DNA of 64,000 nucleotides from Bacteroidetes bacterium SW_9_63_38 (GTDB taxonomy: Bacteria > Bacteroidota > Rhodothermia > Rhodothermales > Salinibacteraceae). The DNA lies in assembly GCA_003022435.1 (NCBI GenBank), contig PXUA01000014.1, positions 1-64,000 on the forward strand. The letters are read 5' to 3'. The notes beneath the pieces were generated by a model that was given only the letters and a program-made list of their open reading frames with translations, made no database searches and had not been told where the DNA came from. This document shows positions 31,128 to 40,203 of the stretch, in pieces. How positions within the stretch are numbered: position 1 is the first letter of the stretch; every line of letters starts with the position of its first letter. The translations under genes and the position numbers were made by a program.

Positions 31128-31754
31128 CTACTCCTGCTCCTGCGCGTGGAGGGTGCCGTAGTAGCTGCGAGAAATGCGCAGGCGGGTTTCTTCGGCGGTG
31201 GTCCAATCCTGGCCGATGAGGAGCCAGCCCACGTCTACCCAGTTGGCCGCCTGCGATTTACTGGCAAGATACTGCGCCATGCGGCGGACGTGCTTCTCAA
31301 GCGTTTCGCCGCGGGCTTCCATGAGGCGCACGAACCGGAGCTTCGACCAGCCCGCTTCGGCAAGAGCCCGTCCGAGCGGCTCCCGATAGTTGTGGAGACC
31401 GGCACAAATGGCCATTCCCATTGCCAGCGTGGCCATGCGCCGCTCATACACGTCGTGATCCAGCCCGCCCCACGGCTCTGCCTCGTCGAGGTCTAGCAGC
31501 AAATTCCAGAGGGCGGGGGTGAACGGCTTTTCGGGGGAAATGCGCCGGAGCTCGGCGAGCGTGCCCGTGCCGAGGGCCCCCTCCGTCGCCATCATCTTCG
31601 CGATCTTGCCGATGGAACTGGCAAATTGCTTCGGACGATCGTCGTCCGCCACGTCCTCAGTGAGTGCGATCCGTTCGGGGGAAGGCGACTCGGAAGGTTC
31701 GTCCGAATCGTCGGGACCCGATTCAGACAGATCGAATTCGAGTTGGTCATTCAT
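31128..31754 (-). CDS. cse2: Cse2 (CasB), Cascade small subunit
   Basis: I start at the ATG at 31754 (MNDQLEFDLSESGPDDSDEP), 22 bp after cse1. After an acidic N-terminal stretch of about 55 residues, the helical Cse2 core appears: IGKIAKMMATEGALGTGTLA, FTPALWNLLLD, RMATLAMGMAICAGLH, and LMEARGETLEKHVRRMAQYL. Two Cse2 copies line the R-loop in Cascade. The acidic extension is unusual compared with E. coli and may reflect a salt-adapted proteome. Confidence 0.92.
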   Translation of the reverse strand: MNDQLEFDLSESGPDDSDEPSESPSPERIALTEDVADDDRPKQFASSIGKIAKMMATEGALGTGTLAELRRISPEKPFTPALWNLLLDLDEAEPWGGLDHDVYERRMATLAMGMAICAGLHNYREPLGRALAEAGWSKLRFVRLMEARGETLEKHVRRMAQYLASKSQAANWVDVGWLLIGQDWTTAEETRLRISRSYYGTLHAQEQE

Positions 31755-31776
31755 GAGTGCACACCTCTGAGTTGAT

Positions 31777-33315
31777 TCAAGCAATTGGAGCAGTGGATGG
31801 AGCAGTGGAGGAGGCTCCGTCCAAAACATCGTCGATGCGGGAGTGGAAGACGGACCGGGCGGCGCTCAGTGCTTCCCAGCGGCGGATGTTGGGGAGAGGA
31901 ACGCTGTCCTGGGCCTCGTCGAACTGCTGTTCCGCCTCGTTTCGGAGGAACGCTTCCCATTCATGTTCGGCCTCCGCTTCGTCCTCGGCCTCAACCGACG
32001 CCCACAGGTAGTCAAAGAAGTGATCGTCCACCGTGTCGTCGAACGCGTCAATCCAGGGCTGGACCTGCTCCCAGTCCACGTCCTCGTCTTCTCCAGCGCT
32101 GAGAAGAGCGGCTACGGCGGGGCGAAGCACATTGGACTCGACCTTCGAGACCAGTTTCACGCGCTGCTTCGCGCGGTCAGCAAGCTCATCCATCGTCTCT
32201 TTGTCCGGAAACAAGCCATACACCTCTTCTGGAATGGGGATGATGCGATGGTGAAGCCCTTCTGTTTTTCCCTGACCGCGCACCATTGCCCGGGCAGTCA
32301 GATACATCGCACCATCATCCCCGTTGTGTCTCTGCAGGGAAGCCGGGCGGACGTATTCGCCAAATACAATTTCCTGTAGCTTTTCGTAGGTAAACCCCTC
32401 CCCGCTAAGGGTCAGCGACTTTTCCTCCTCGGAGTCGACCGGGGTCCAGGGATCTTCCGTGCGCCCGTTGAGCGAGGAGGGGGCATCAATGCGCTGGCCT
32501 TTCGAGGTGGCGCGCCAGCAGACGATGTCTCCCCCTTCTTCTGTGAATCGGATTCGACGACAGACCTCAACGAAATACGGGTCGCACTTGCGGAGCGGGA
32601 GTGCGCTCGACTTTTCACCATTCCACGGCACCGTCCAGATCAGCGTGTGCCCGTCCTCGATGTCGTAAAGCGTAGTGAGGTCATCGTGCTGGTCAACGAG
32701 AACGTTCAGGTCGCGGAGAAAGCGAGCCCCAAACGAGAGTTCTGGAGATAAGCCTAGAAATGGTCTCGAACCGTAGCCGGAATTGATTCTCACAATTCCA
32801 TAATTCCCACGTCCCATGTAGCCCTCCATCGTCTGCAGCGTGACAAGGGCATAGATCCAGTGCTCCGGATCCGGATGTGAAATGCGCTGCTGTTTTACGT
32901 CGTGGTTCTTTGAGGTCACCAGCACGTCGAGATTGGACGGCGACGGGATGTCGCTTTTGAAGTTGGCGTCGTCAAGTGATCCTTCGGGCACTGGGGGCTG
33001 GAGGAACGCAGGTTCTTCTAGGTCCGGAACGACGAGACGCCACGCATTCTCGTTGCCGTCGGCCAGGGTGAGCAGAGCGCCGCGCCACTCTTCGGCGGTG
33101 TCTGGAATGGTCCCGTCGTTCGCACGGACCACAGCCATCGCTGCCAGCTGCACCAGAAACGAGTACCAGGCCTGCTCCTGATGGGCCTGCAATGCATCAA
33201 AACTGATTATCTCGTCCTCGTACAGTGCACTCAGTACTTCCGGAAGTGCCATCGAGGACGATCCTTGTCGGGTCTGAACCTGAAAAAGTCGGTCTTCCAG
33301 AAGGGAATTTTTCAT
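31777..33315 (-). CDS. cse1: Cse1 (CasA/Cas8e), PAM-recognising large subunit
   Basis: 512 residues from the ATG at 33315 (MKNSLLEDRLFQVQTRQGSS). Family blocks are ALPEVLSALYEDEIISFDAL, AWYSFLVQLAAMAVV, WIYALVTLQTMEGYMGRGNY and GIVRINSGYGSRPFLGLSP. Cse1 binds the PAM, recruits Cas3 and opens the target. It heads the operon cse1-cse2-cas7-cas5-cas6e. An 830-bp gap with an unknown ORF and hairpins separates it from cas3. Confidence 0.95.
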   Translation of the reverse strand: MKNSLLEDRLFQVQTRQGSSSMALPEVLSALYEDEIISFDALQAHQEQAWYSFLVQLAAMAVVRANDGTIPDTAEEWRGALLTLADGNENAWRLVVPDLEEPAFLQPPVPEGSLDDANFKSDIPSPSNLDVLVTSKNHDVKQQRISHPDPEHWIYALVTLQTMEGYMGRGNYGIVRINSGYGSRPFLGLSPELSFGARFLRDLNVLVDQHDDLTTLYDIEDGHTLIWTVPWNGEKSSALPLRKCDPYFVEVCRRIRFTEEGGDIVCWRATSKGQRIDAPSSLNGRTEDPWTPVDSEEEKSLTLSGEGFTYEKLQEIVFGEYVRPASLQRHNGDDGAMYLTARAMVRGQGKTEGLHHRIIPIPEEVYGLFPDKETMDELADRAKQRVKLVSKVESNVLRPAVAALLSAGEDEDVDWEQVQPWIDAFDDTVDDHFFDYLWASVEAEDEAEAEHEWEAFLRNEAEQQFDEAQDSVPLPNIRRWEALSAARSVFHSRIDDVLDGASSTAPSTAPIA

Positions 33316-33338
33316 AGGATCGGATTTTTCTTGTTGAG

Positions 33339-33800
33339 CTATGCTGGCACAGCGAGAGAAGGAAATCGCCTCCGGGGAACGGTGTGCGAAAGTTTGCCAG
33401 CAGAACCGCGCACGCGAAACGAGCAATTCGGCGGGAGTTCTAGGTGAATTGCCTGCTCCGTTGAGTTGTCGTCCAACTCAATGATCTGCTTCCATTCTTG
33501 AGACCGCAACTCGCAGCATTCAGAGCCGCACGCAATCCAGAAGTAGATGCGCCTGAAAAGATCTCTCTGGGCATCGTCCTTTCTATTAAGCTCGGCCAAC
33601 TTTTGGAGTAGAGGCCGACCGAGAGTTGCACACCATCCTGATCTGCTCGATCGAGCAGCTATCAGGAAGAGTTGCTTCCCATGATCGACCTCAAAGTGGC
33701 CGATCTTCCTCTCTCGGACGAGAAACTTTTGAATTGCTCCGGTGTCAATGGCTTCGATAAGGAATGAACCGGCGTTGTGGTTGCTTCTGAGGATTGACAT
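33339..33800 (-). CDS. Hypothetical protein between cas3 and cse1
   Basis: 153 residues from the ATG at 33800: SFLIEAIDTGAIQKFLVRER, HFEVDHGKQLFLIAARSSRS, LQKLAELNRKDDAQRDLF, and CSFRVRGSAGKLSHTVPRRR. The composition is protein-like but less GC-rich than its neighbours. No domain was recognised. It ends 24 bases before the cse1 start on the same strand, so it may be co-transcribed with the Cascade operon. The longer frame to 34142 runs through hairpins and is unlikely. Confidence 0.45.
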   Translation of the reverse strand: MSILRSNHNAGSFLIEAIDTGAIQKFLVRERKIGHFEVDHGKQLFLIAARSSRSGWCATLGRPLLQKLAELNRKDDAQRDLFRRIYFWIACGSECCELRSQEWKQIIELDDNSTEQAIHLELPPNCSFRVRGSAGKLSHTVPRRRFPSLAVPA

Positions 33801-33865
33801 AACTATGGTAAAGCGCTGGGCGTAAGTAATCGGGCAAGGTGAAAACGTCTCGGCACAAGTCCTGG

Positions 33866-33944
33866 TGAGTTGCAACTCATCAGAACCGAGGAGCCCCGTC
33901 GATTCTCGTCGACGGGGCTTCTGCATTTCCCTGCGTTTGCAGGG
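33866..33944. promoter_or_regulatory. Palindrome and two hairpins upstream of the Cascade operon
   Basis: TGAGTTGCAACTCA (33866-33879) is a perfect 14-bp palindrome, a good operator candidate. 33893-33920 is an 11-bp perfect hairpin (AGCCCCGTCGA with TCGACGGGGCT, loop TTCTCG). CCCTGC-GTTT-GCAGGG follows at 33930-33945. The middle hairpin resembles the repeat stems but lacks the repeat flanks. No T tract follows on either strand, so an attenuator, RNA stabiliser or orphan repeat-like RNA are all possible. Confidence 0.5.
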
Positions 33945-34104
33945 ATACCTCTGGTTTTTCTGACAGCATGATCTCAACTGTCGGGCTATTGCCGAATTTA
34001 TCGGCATCACGCTTGCCCCAATGAAGCCGGAGACGCTTTGTTCCAATACGGTCGAGTACATGTCCAAAAGGCAATAGCAGCGAGCATTTGCCCCATGTGG
34101 CCAT
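33880..34104 (-). CDS. Possible small ORF after cas3
   Basis: A 74-codon frame starting 48 bases after the cas3 stop: MATWGKCSLLLPFGHVLDRI, LRLHWGKRDADKFGNS, VEIMLSEKPEVSLQTQG. Its last third coincides with the hairpins described at 33888-33944, so it may be a shadow of an RNA element. No family was recognised. Confidence 0.25.
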   Translation of the reverse strand: MATWGKCSLLLPFGHVLDRIGTKRLRLHWGKRDADKFGNSPTVEIMLSEKPEVSLQTQGNAEAPSTRIDGAPRF

Positions 34105-34151
34105 CGTACCGCTGCCATTTGCGGACAGGCGGTCTTCCTCAAAAAAACAGT

Positions 34152-36770
34152 CTATTCGGTATCATCGCGGGTCAACCCCAACCTGCCGTAGCGAAAGCGT
34201 TTCTCATTGGCGGTGAAGAAAAACCCTTCATCAGTCTCCTGCACGTCGCTGGCCTCAAGATCTTCGAGAGAAACAGCTTCTTCTCCTACGTCCCGAATAA
34301 GGTGTTCGGGAATCGAGAGCGCAGAAATTGACGGTGTCTCGTTGGTGGGGGCGAGGGGGCTCGGCATAGGATCCGAAAATTCCACGCGCACGTCGTCCTG
34401 ACCGAGCCGCGTCTTCACTTTTTCCAGGTCTTCCCGGAATTGCTGATAGCCGAACGCTTCATGGCGCTGGAGCAGGACGTGCTTGGCAGTCACGGCGTCG
34501 GCGGTTCGTTCGCCCACCACCCAGTTCTGATGCCGGTCCCACGCCTCAGCGACCTCGTTCGGCACGCTTTCCATTTTCTCCGCCACGAGATCGCGAAGCA
34601 CATGGGGATGGGTTCCCCGCTCCACCAGCTGCCGGTTGTCGCCCGGGATGGTCCACGTTGCCAGATCCTCGTCCTCCAGCAGATGCCACGTCGCGTCAAT
34701 AACGCGGAGATCCGAGTACACCGTCCCGAGCCCATGGTCGCCTTTCAAGCCCTGGCCGTCTTTCTCGCCGCCCCGAACGATGGCTGAACTCAGATCGCGC
34801 TCTCCCGGCGTCAGAACCATGCATTCCGGATCCTCAAATCCAGCCGGATGTGCTCGATCATGCCGGTGCAGGCGCCCGATCCGTTGCAGCAAAACATCCA
34901 CGGGGCAGAGATCCGTCATCATCAGGGAGGCCGAAATGTCGAGGGACATCTGCACCGTCTGCGTGGTCACGGCGATGACGCCGCGAATGGGAATCTCGTT
35001 GCCGTCTTCGTCCTCTTCTCCAAAGGCATGCTCGATGGCGGCGTCGAGCCGTTTTCGGTCGTCGTCGGCGTAGCGGGAGTGATGGGGGACCGGCGTATTC
35101 CCTACGGTTAAGAGGAACTCCGACGCCTCGTCGCCCAATCGCCTCTCAATCGCCTCCTGAACGCGCCGACAATCCTCTACCAAGTTGCGAATGACCAGCA
35201 CGCGTGCTCCCGCTCGTGCCGCTTCGATGGCGCGGCGGGCAATCGCATTGGGATCATCCGCCATGCGTTTGGCCGTCATCGACACCTCTTTGCAGTAACC
35301 GGACGGTTTCGTCACCTCCGGCGTCGGGTCGTCGCGGTCGGCACTGACGTGGGTGACGAGCGGGTATCCGATCTTTTGAGCGTCTTCCGGCTGAGGCAAA
35401 TCGTCGTCTCGGAACGGGGTTTTCGTTAATCGAAGCCGCGATTCCGTCCCGAGCGTCGCCGACATCAGCATCGCGTGCCCGCCCGCCGCAAGGTGATGAT
35501 CGAGTACCGCTGAGAGGAGGCGTGTCATGTAAACGTCGGAGGCATGAACTTCATCGACGACCAGGAAATGGCGCAGGAGTGCAGCGCCTCGCATGTGTGC
35601 GTGACGTACCTGCAGGGCTGACAGCAACACCTGATCGATGGTCCCGACGACAATTGCCCCAGCCAGATACCGCTTCGGCCCCTCGGCGGCCCACCGTCGC
35701 TCACGTGCCTCATTCTCTTCCATCTCGTCGTGCCACTGCACAGTGAAGGGCTCGACGGGGGTACCCTCCACCCCGTCGATTTTGTAGTAGCCCGGCACGG
35801 CCTGCACGACGGGCGGGGGCCCGGCCTCGTGTTGCTCGTAGACTCGCTGGACGGTGTCATACACCCGCGTGTAGAGTTGCTTGGCCGCCGTGCGGGTGGG
35901 AACAGCAAAGTACATCCCATCGACCATTTTCTGCTGGTACAGGCGGAAAAATCGGGCAATCGCCGCTTCGGTCTTTCCGGATCCCGTGTCGGACTCTAGC
36001 ACCGTCAGGCCGCCATTCTCGTAGACGGGATGCGAGAGGCCGACCTCCTGAACCGGATGGGGAGTCCAGGCTTCTTTCTTAAGAATACCCGAAAAGCCGA
36101 CGGGTGTCTCCAGCGATTCCTGGTACGACTCGGCCAGCATCGCTTGCTTTGTCAGTCGCTTCTCGGTGATCTTGTGAGCCCGTTTCAAAAAATTCTGCTC
36201 CTGATTCTCAGCATATGGGAAGCCCGACCCGATCCAGTCTGCAAGGGTGAGTACGCCGTTGAATGCATGCTGGAACTCAGACCGGCCTGCGGGAAAGGGA
36301 GCCCCGTCACGAAAGGCCTTCGGAAACCAGTCCTGTACGTGATTGGCGAGACGTTCGAGTGCTTGCACTGGATCACGGGAATTCGTCTCCCAGAGAGACG
36401 TGTCCTGATCGTGAGTGCTATCTACGGGTTCTCCGTGATGGGCCCAGGTTGCGCGGAGAAAATGATCGGGGTCCTTTCGGCCTTCGAACCACTCCATCAT
36501 TACCTCCAGTCCAAGCGGCAAAAGAAGCTGTTCTTGCAGAGACGGGGCGCTGAGAACGTCAACAATCGGTTTGACGTGTCCTGGGCTGCGTCCGCTTCCA
36601 GAGAACGCTTGATTCTGGAATCCATGATTCACCTTCCCAGCGTCGTGGATGGCCGCCAGCGCCGAGAGGCGAGCGACGTGCACGTCCGACAGGTCGTTCC
36701 AGTCGGCGAGTGACGCGAGACGGTCCCTGAGAATCGTCCGCTGCAAGAGGGCTTCCGTCACGGCCGCCAC
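34152..36770 (-). CDS. cas3: Cas3 helicase-nuclease, type I-E, N-terminus uncertain
   Basis: HD nuclease markers are LAAIHDAGKVNHGFQ, TWAHHGEP and LTLADWIGSG. Helicase motifs are complete: ESDTGSGKTEAA (Walker A), FLVVDEVHASD (DEVH box), MLMSATLG, and TQTVQMSLD with LLQRIGRLHRHDR. Cas3 unwinds and degrades the target DNA. The first usable start is a GTG at 36770, but the same frame stays homologous upstream (NQFWAKLHPDYPEKKDWHPL then LAHSADVAAVTEALLQ) to a stop at 36855 without any ATG, GTG or TTG. The first conserved histidine (HPLLAHSADV) is therefore coded but not obviously translated. Either a rare start is used or the start codon is lost. Confidence 0.9.
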   Translation of the reverse strand: MAAVTEALLQRTILRDRLASLADWNDLSDVHVARLSALAAIHDAGKVNHGFQNQAFSGSGRSPGHVKPIVDVLSAPSLQEQLLLPLGLEVMMEWFEGRKDPDHFLRATWAHHGEPVDSTHDQDTSLWETNSRDPVQALERLANHVQDWFPKAFRDGAPFPAGRSEFQHAFNGVLTLADWIGSGFPYAENQEQNFLKRAHKITEKRLTKQAMLAESYQESLETPVGFSGILKKEAWTPHPVQEVGLSHPVYENGGLTVLESDTGSGKTEAAIARFFRLYQQKMVDGMYFAVPTRTAAKQLYTRVYDTVQRVYEQHEAGPPPVVQAVPGYYKIDGVEGTPVEPFTVQWHDEMEENEARERRWAAEGPKRYLAGAIVVGTIDQVLLSALQVRHAHMRGAALLRHFLVVDEVHASDVYMTRLLSAVLDHHLAAGGHAMLMSATLGTESRLRLTKTPFRDDDLPQPEDAQKIGYPLVTHVSADRDDPTPEVTKPSGYCKEVSMTAKRMADDPNAIARRAIEAARAGARVLVIRNLVEDCRRVQEAIERRLGDEASEFLLTVGNTPVPHHSRYADDDRKRLDAAIEHAFGEEDEDGNEIPIRGVIAVTTQTVQMSLDISASLMMTDLCPVDVLLQRIGRLHRHDRAHPAGFEDPECMVLTPGERDLSSAIVRGGEKDGQGLKGDHGLGTVYSDLRVIDATWHLLEDEDLATWTIPGDNRQLVERGTHPHVLRDLVAEKMESVPNEVAEAWDRHQNWVVGERTADAVTAKHVLLQRHEAFGYQQFREDLEKVKTRLGQDDVRVEFSDPMPSPLAPTNETPSISALSIPEHLIRDVGEEAVSLEDLEASDVQETDEGFFFTANEKRFRYGRLGLTRDDTE

Positions 36771-36939
36771 GTCGGCCGAGTGGGCGAGAAGGGGATGCCA
36801 GTCTTTCTTCTCGGGGTAGTCCGGATGGAGCTTGGCCCAAAACTGATTTTCTCTTCAGAGCGTCGTACCGAGGGGCTGCGCCGGGACGCGCAAAGATACA
36901 AAGCCGCTGCGACGGGGCGGACACCTCGTGTCTGGGGTG

Positions 36940-37353
36940 CTATTGCTCTATCATCTGTACCAGATCGAGTGGGTGATACGGCGTCAGCGACGTGTTTTCG
37001 AAGTCGGCTTCGTTCCTTGTGGCTACGACGGACGCTCCCGCCGCGGCCCCGGCAGCGGCAAGATAGCCGTCTTCAAAGTCGTCGGTGCCGGGATTCTGGA
37101 GTGCCGTCCGGAGCGCCGAGCGGCCCACGAGGGCAATGCGCATCACGTCCGCCAGCAGGTTGAAGAGTGGACGCGGATCGGTGTCTTCCCGTTCGTACGC
37201 TACGTACCAGCAGGTCGCGATTGACGCGGGGGCGACGAGGCCGTCGAGTATATCGCGCTCGGCCGCCGCGATCAGGCGGACGGCCGCGCCATGATGCGAA
37301 CGGGACGCGACGGCGGCATCAATGAGCACGTTGGTGTCGAAGAGAACCGTCAT
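36940..37353 (-). CDS. vapC: PIN-domain ribonuclease toxin (VapC-type)
   Basis: 137 residues with an intact PIN site: VLFDTNVLIDAAV, the middle acidic region (AYEREDTD), DDFEDGYLAAAGAA and ATRNEADF. It would cleave RNA when freed from its antitoxin. It follows the antitoxin gene with a 39-bp gap and sits between the two cas3 copies. Unlike most other toxin genes in this island it shows no frameshift. Confidence 0.88.
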   Translation of the reverse strand: MTVLFDTNVLIDAAVASRSHHGAAVRLIAAAERDILDGLVAPASIATCWYVAYEREDTDPRPLFNLLADVMRIALVGRSALRTALQNPGTDDFEDGYLAAAGAAAGASVVATRNEADFENTSLTPYHPLDLVQMIEQ

Positions 37354-37392
37354 GCCGACAGCGTGGACATCCGTGGCGAGGTGCCGTTCGAT

Positions 37393-37698
37393 CTACCTGT
37401 GCTTCTCGTGCATCGCGTCGACCCAGGCCTCCGTATCCGCGTCGAGTTCCAGATCCGTTGTCGCCGGCCCGAGCGCGTCTACCATTTCTCGAGTGCGCGG
37501 CGGAAGATCGTCGGGGACGGTGTTCGTATCGGACGCCGGTTCCGGGCTGGGATCATCCCCGTTCGGCTCACGGAGCAGAAGGCGAAAGTACTCTTCCACG
37601 ATTTTGGAGACGGAAGTGCCCCGTTCCTCGGCCAGCCGCTTGGCGCGTTCCTTCAGGCGGTCGTCGAGGCGAAGGGTGAGCTTTGATTTCGTGGCCAT
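37393..37698 (-). CDS. vapB: Ribbon-helix-helix antitoxin (VapB-type)
   Basis: From the ATG at 37698: MATKSKLTLRLDDRLKERAK then RLAEERGTSVSKIVEEYFRL, a clear ribbon-helix-helix DNA-binding domain. It is followed by a proline/acid-rich linker and a C-terminal helix (EAWVDAMHEKHR) that would bind the toxin. It pairs with the PIN gene directly downstream. Repression of its own promoter is expected. Confidence 0.85.
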   Translation of the reverse strand: MATKSKLTLRLDDRLKERAKRLAEERGTSVSKIVEEYFRLLLREPNGDDPSPEPASDTNTVPDDLPPRTREMVDALGPATTDLELDADTEAWVDAMHEKHR

Positions 37699-37798
37699 TT
37701 TTCTGATGTACGTCAATGTGGGTACCCTAGTGACGTATACCGGAGCCCTTGGTTCGTCGTTCCTTCATTTAGGGGCTGCCCAACGCCTGACGTGACTC

Positions 37799-39677
37799 TC
37801 ATTCTTGGGACAGTCCCAGGCGGTCGTACTGAAACGAGTGGCCGCTAAACTGAAACGAAAATCCGCCGTCGCCCCCCTTCACATCGGTCGCTGCCTCCGT
37901 CTCCGGCGGCTTGTCCAGTTGCCACTCGCTGACGGAGAGCTCGTCGATGATGGTGCCGAACGGGCCGTTCACCGGCGTGGGCAGTTCGACGCGGTAGTCC
38001 TCCTGCCCGAGCCGCGTCTTGGCGTGTCGGGGCCGAAGGTGGCCTCGATGGCGTCGTCGAGCTGTTGGCGGTCGTCGGGCGCGAAGCGGGAGTGGTGCGG
38101 GGCGGGCGTGCCGTTGACGCCGAAGAGAAGATCGTCGTTGTCGGTTCGGGACTCCAGAGCGTGCTGGGTCTCGATGCATCCCGACGGCTGTCGGGACAGG
38201 TTTCGGATGACGAGCACGCGGGCACCGTTTTGGGCGTGGCGAAGGGCACGCTGAGCCACGGATTTCGGATCGTCCGCGTTGTCGGAGAGGGTCGGGTCGA
38301 CGGTCTTGTGTGTGTCCGACGACGCCGCGTGGACCGATGCCGGGTCGGTGCGATCGGCGTCGACGTGCGTGACGAGCGGGTAATCCTCGGTCTCTGCCTC
38401 GTCCTGAGAAGGGAGGTTCCCGCTGTCCGTAGTCAAGTGTACACGGGCCGAGGCGCCGAGGGTGGCGGACATGAGCAGGGCGTGCCCGCCGGCGGCGAGA
38501 TGCTGGTCGAGCACCCGGTCCATGAGCCGCGTCATGTAGGTGTCGGAGGCGTGCACCTCGTCGACCACCAGAAAGTGTCGGAGCAGGGCCGTCGCCCGCA
38601 TGTGGGCATGGCTCGCCTGGAGGGTGGACAGCAACACCTGGTCCACCGTGCCCACGGCGATGGGCGCGGCGAGGTATCGCTTCGAGCTCTCGGCGGCCCA
38701 TCCGCGATGTTGGACCTGCTCGTCCCACCGCACGGCAAAGCCGTCCGGCAGCCGCGTGGCCGTGGCGTCGTCGGCCTTGATGTAGCCGGGGACGGCCTGC
38801 ACGACGGGCGGGCGCAGATCTTCAGGAAACAGCCGCTTGACAGCGTCGGTCACCCGATCGTGCAATTGGGTAGCGGCAGTGCGGGTGGGGACGGCAAAGT
38901 AGAGGCCGTCCACGAGTCCCTCCCGGAAGAGGCGGACATAGCGGGCGAGGGCCGCTTCGGTTTTTCCGGAGCCGGTATCCGATTCGAGGACGGCGAGGCC
39001 GCCGGTTTCGTGCAGGGGGACATCGCGCACCGCTTCCTGGATGGGGTACGGATCCCAGTCCGGGTGCTCTAGAATCTGGTCGAATCCATTGTCGGCGGGG
39101 CGTCGCTCTCGTACGCCGCCGGAAACCACTGCCGAGTATGGCGATCCAGCCGGGCGAGGCCTGCTTCCGGGTCGCGGTGTTCAGAGGCATCCCAGAGCAT
39201 TGGGTCGTGCGTGCCCGGCGTGACCGGCGCCCCGTGGTGGCCGAACGTCGCCAGCAGCAGGTGGCCGAGCACGTCGAGATCGTCTGCCCAGTCCTGCAGG
39301 TCCGCGATGCCGAGGGGGGCGAGGTAGGCCAGCGGGTCCGACGCCCGATACACGTTCACCATTGGAGTCACGTGGTCGGAGGTTGGTTTTTCGTCGAACG
39401 CCCGGTTCTGGAAGCCCTGCGTCACCTTCCCCGCGTCGTGCAGCGCAGCAAGGGCCGACAGGCGAGCGACATGCACGTCGGACAGGTCGTCCCCCCCGAT
39501 CAGCGCCGCCAGGCGGTCGCGCAAAATCATTTGTTGAAGGAGGGCCTCGGTGACGGCCGCCACGTCGGCGGCGTGGGCGAGGAGCGGGTGCCAGTCGACG
39601 ATCTCGCCGGTCGAGCGGTCGTCGTCTTCGTAGTTGAGCTTGGCCCAGAAATCGGAGGGGGAGAGGGGGTGGTCCAC
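37799..39677 (-). pseudogene. cas3: Second cas3, decayed by two deletions
   Basis: An N-terminal piece from 39677 has the full start missing in the first copy (MDHPLSPSDFWAKL, DWHPLLAHAADVAAVTEAL, LAALHDAGKVTQGFQ, FGHHGAP) and ends at SDAPP near 39100. About 80 residues, including the last HD aspartate, are then gone. The helicase half (ILEHPDWDPYPIQEAV, ESDTGSGKTEAA, FLVVDEVHASD, LMSATLG) runs to ATFGPDTPR near 38030. Some 180 residues with motifs V and VI are then missing. Out of frame follows the true C-terminus (KTRLGQEDYRVELPTPVNG to QYDRLGLSQE, stop at 37799). It is inactive but shows that two type I-E nucleases once coexisted here. Confidence 0.88.
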
Positions 39678-39795
39678 GGACGAGAGGCGTCGGGCGAGAG
39701 GCGTGAAAGAGGGGCGAAGGGAGAGGGGCGATTGGAGGGTTTGTTGTTGTCGGTCCGATCCGGCTCAGGATGGGGCGACGACCTCGTAGCGCGAG

Positions 39796-40203
39796 GTGAT
39801 TGTCCGACAGGAATTTGTGGGGAATAGGAAAGCAAAAACTGTGCAGATGTGCTCCCGGGGCCGAGACGGCTATTCGACGTCCGCGTTGAAGGACTGGACG
39901 AGGGTGGTTCGGTCCGCCTCCACCGCTGCGTCCAGCAAGGCGTCGAGCCGGGGGCAGGTGGTGCTTCCGAAAGCCGTTCGGGACGATCATCATTGGCGAC
40001 CTGGGCAGGAGGTCGAAATTGTGAATACGGACGACGGTATTCTGCCTCGGCCCCAATCGCCGTTTCCGGACACGACGGTCGAGGAGGTCAAAGGGGTGAC
40101 CGGATACGACGGTCCGTCCGTATCCACCGATCGCATGACAGGCACCGTTGCCCTGCGCAACCAGAGGGGGGCGAACGACCGTTCTCGACACCAATATTTT
40201 TAG
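39796..40203 (+). CDS. AbrB/SpoVT-type antitoxin, N-terminus uncertain
   Basis: The core ASSRGQVVLPKAVRDDHHWR then PGQEVEIVNTDDGILPRPQS and SPFPDTTVEEVKGVTGYDG is a swapped-hairpin AbrB domain with the usual tail. The first 45 codons look random, so the true start may lie near 39900 or be lost. It is followed at once by a damaged PIN gene, as in VapBC pairs of this type. The antitoxin domain itself is complete and might still be made. Confidence 0.5.
   Translation: MIVRQEFVGNRKAKTVQMCSRGRDGYSTSALKDWTRVVRSASTAASSKASSRGQVVLPKAVRDDHHWRPGQEVEIVNTDDGILPRPQSPFPDTTVEEVKGVTGYDGPSVSTDRMTGTVALRNQRGANDRSRHQYF

Noticed and set aside
33888-33921. The 11-bp hairpin before cse1 as an orphan CRISPR repeat
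   Set aside because: It shares only the CCCCG/CGGGG stem; neither repeat end (GGTCTAT or CTACC/TCACC) is present, so I list it only as a regulatory hairpin.
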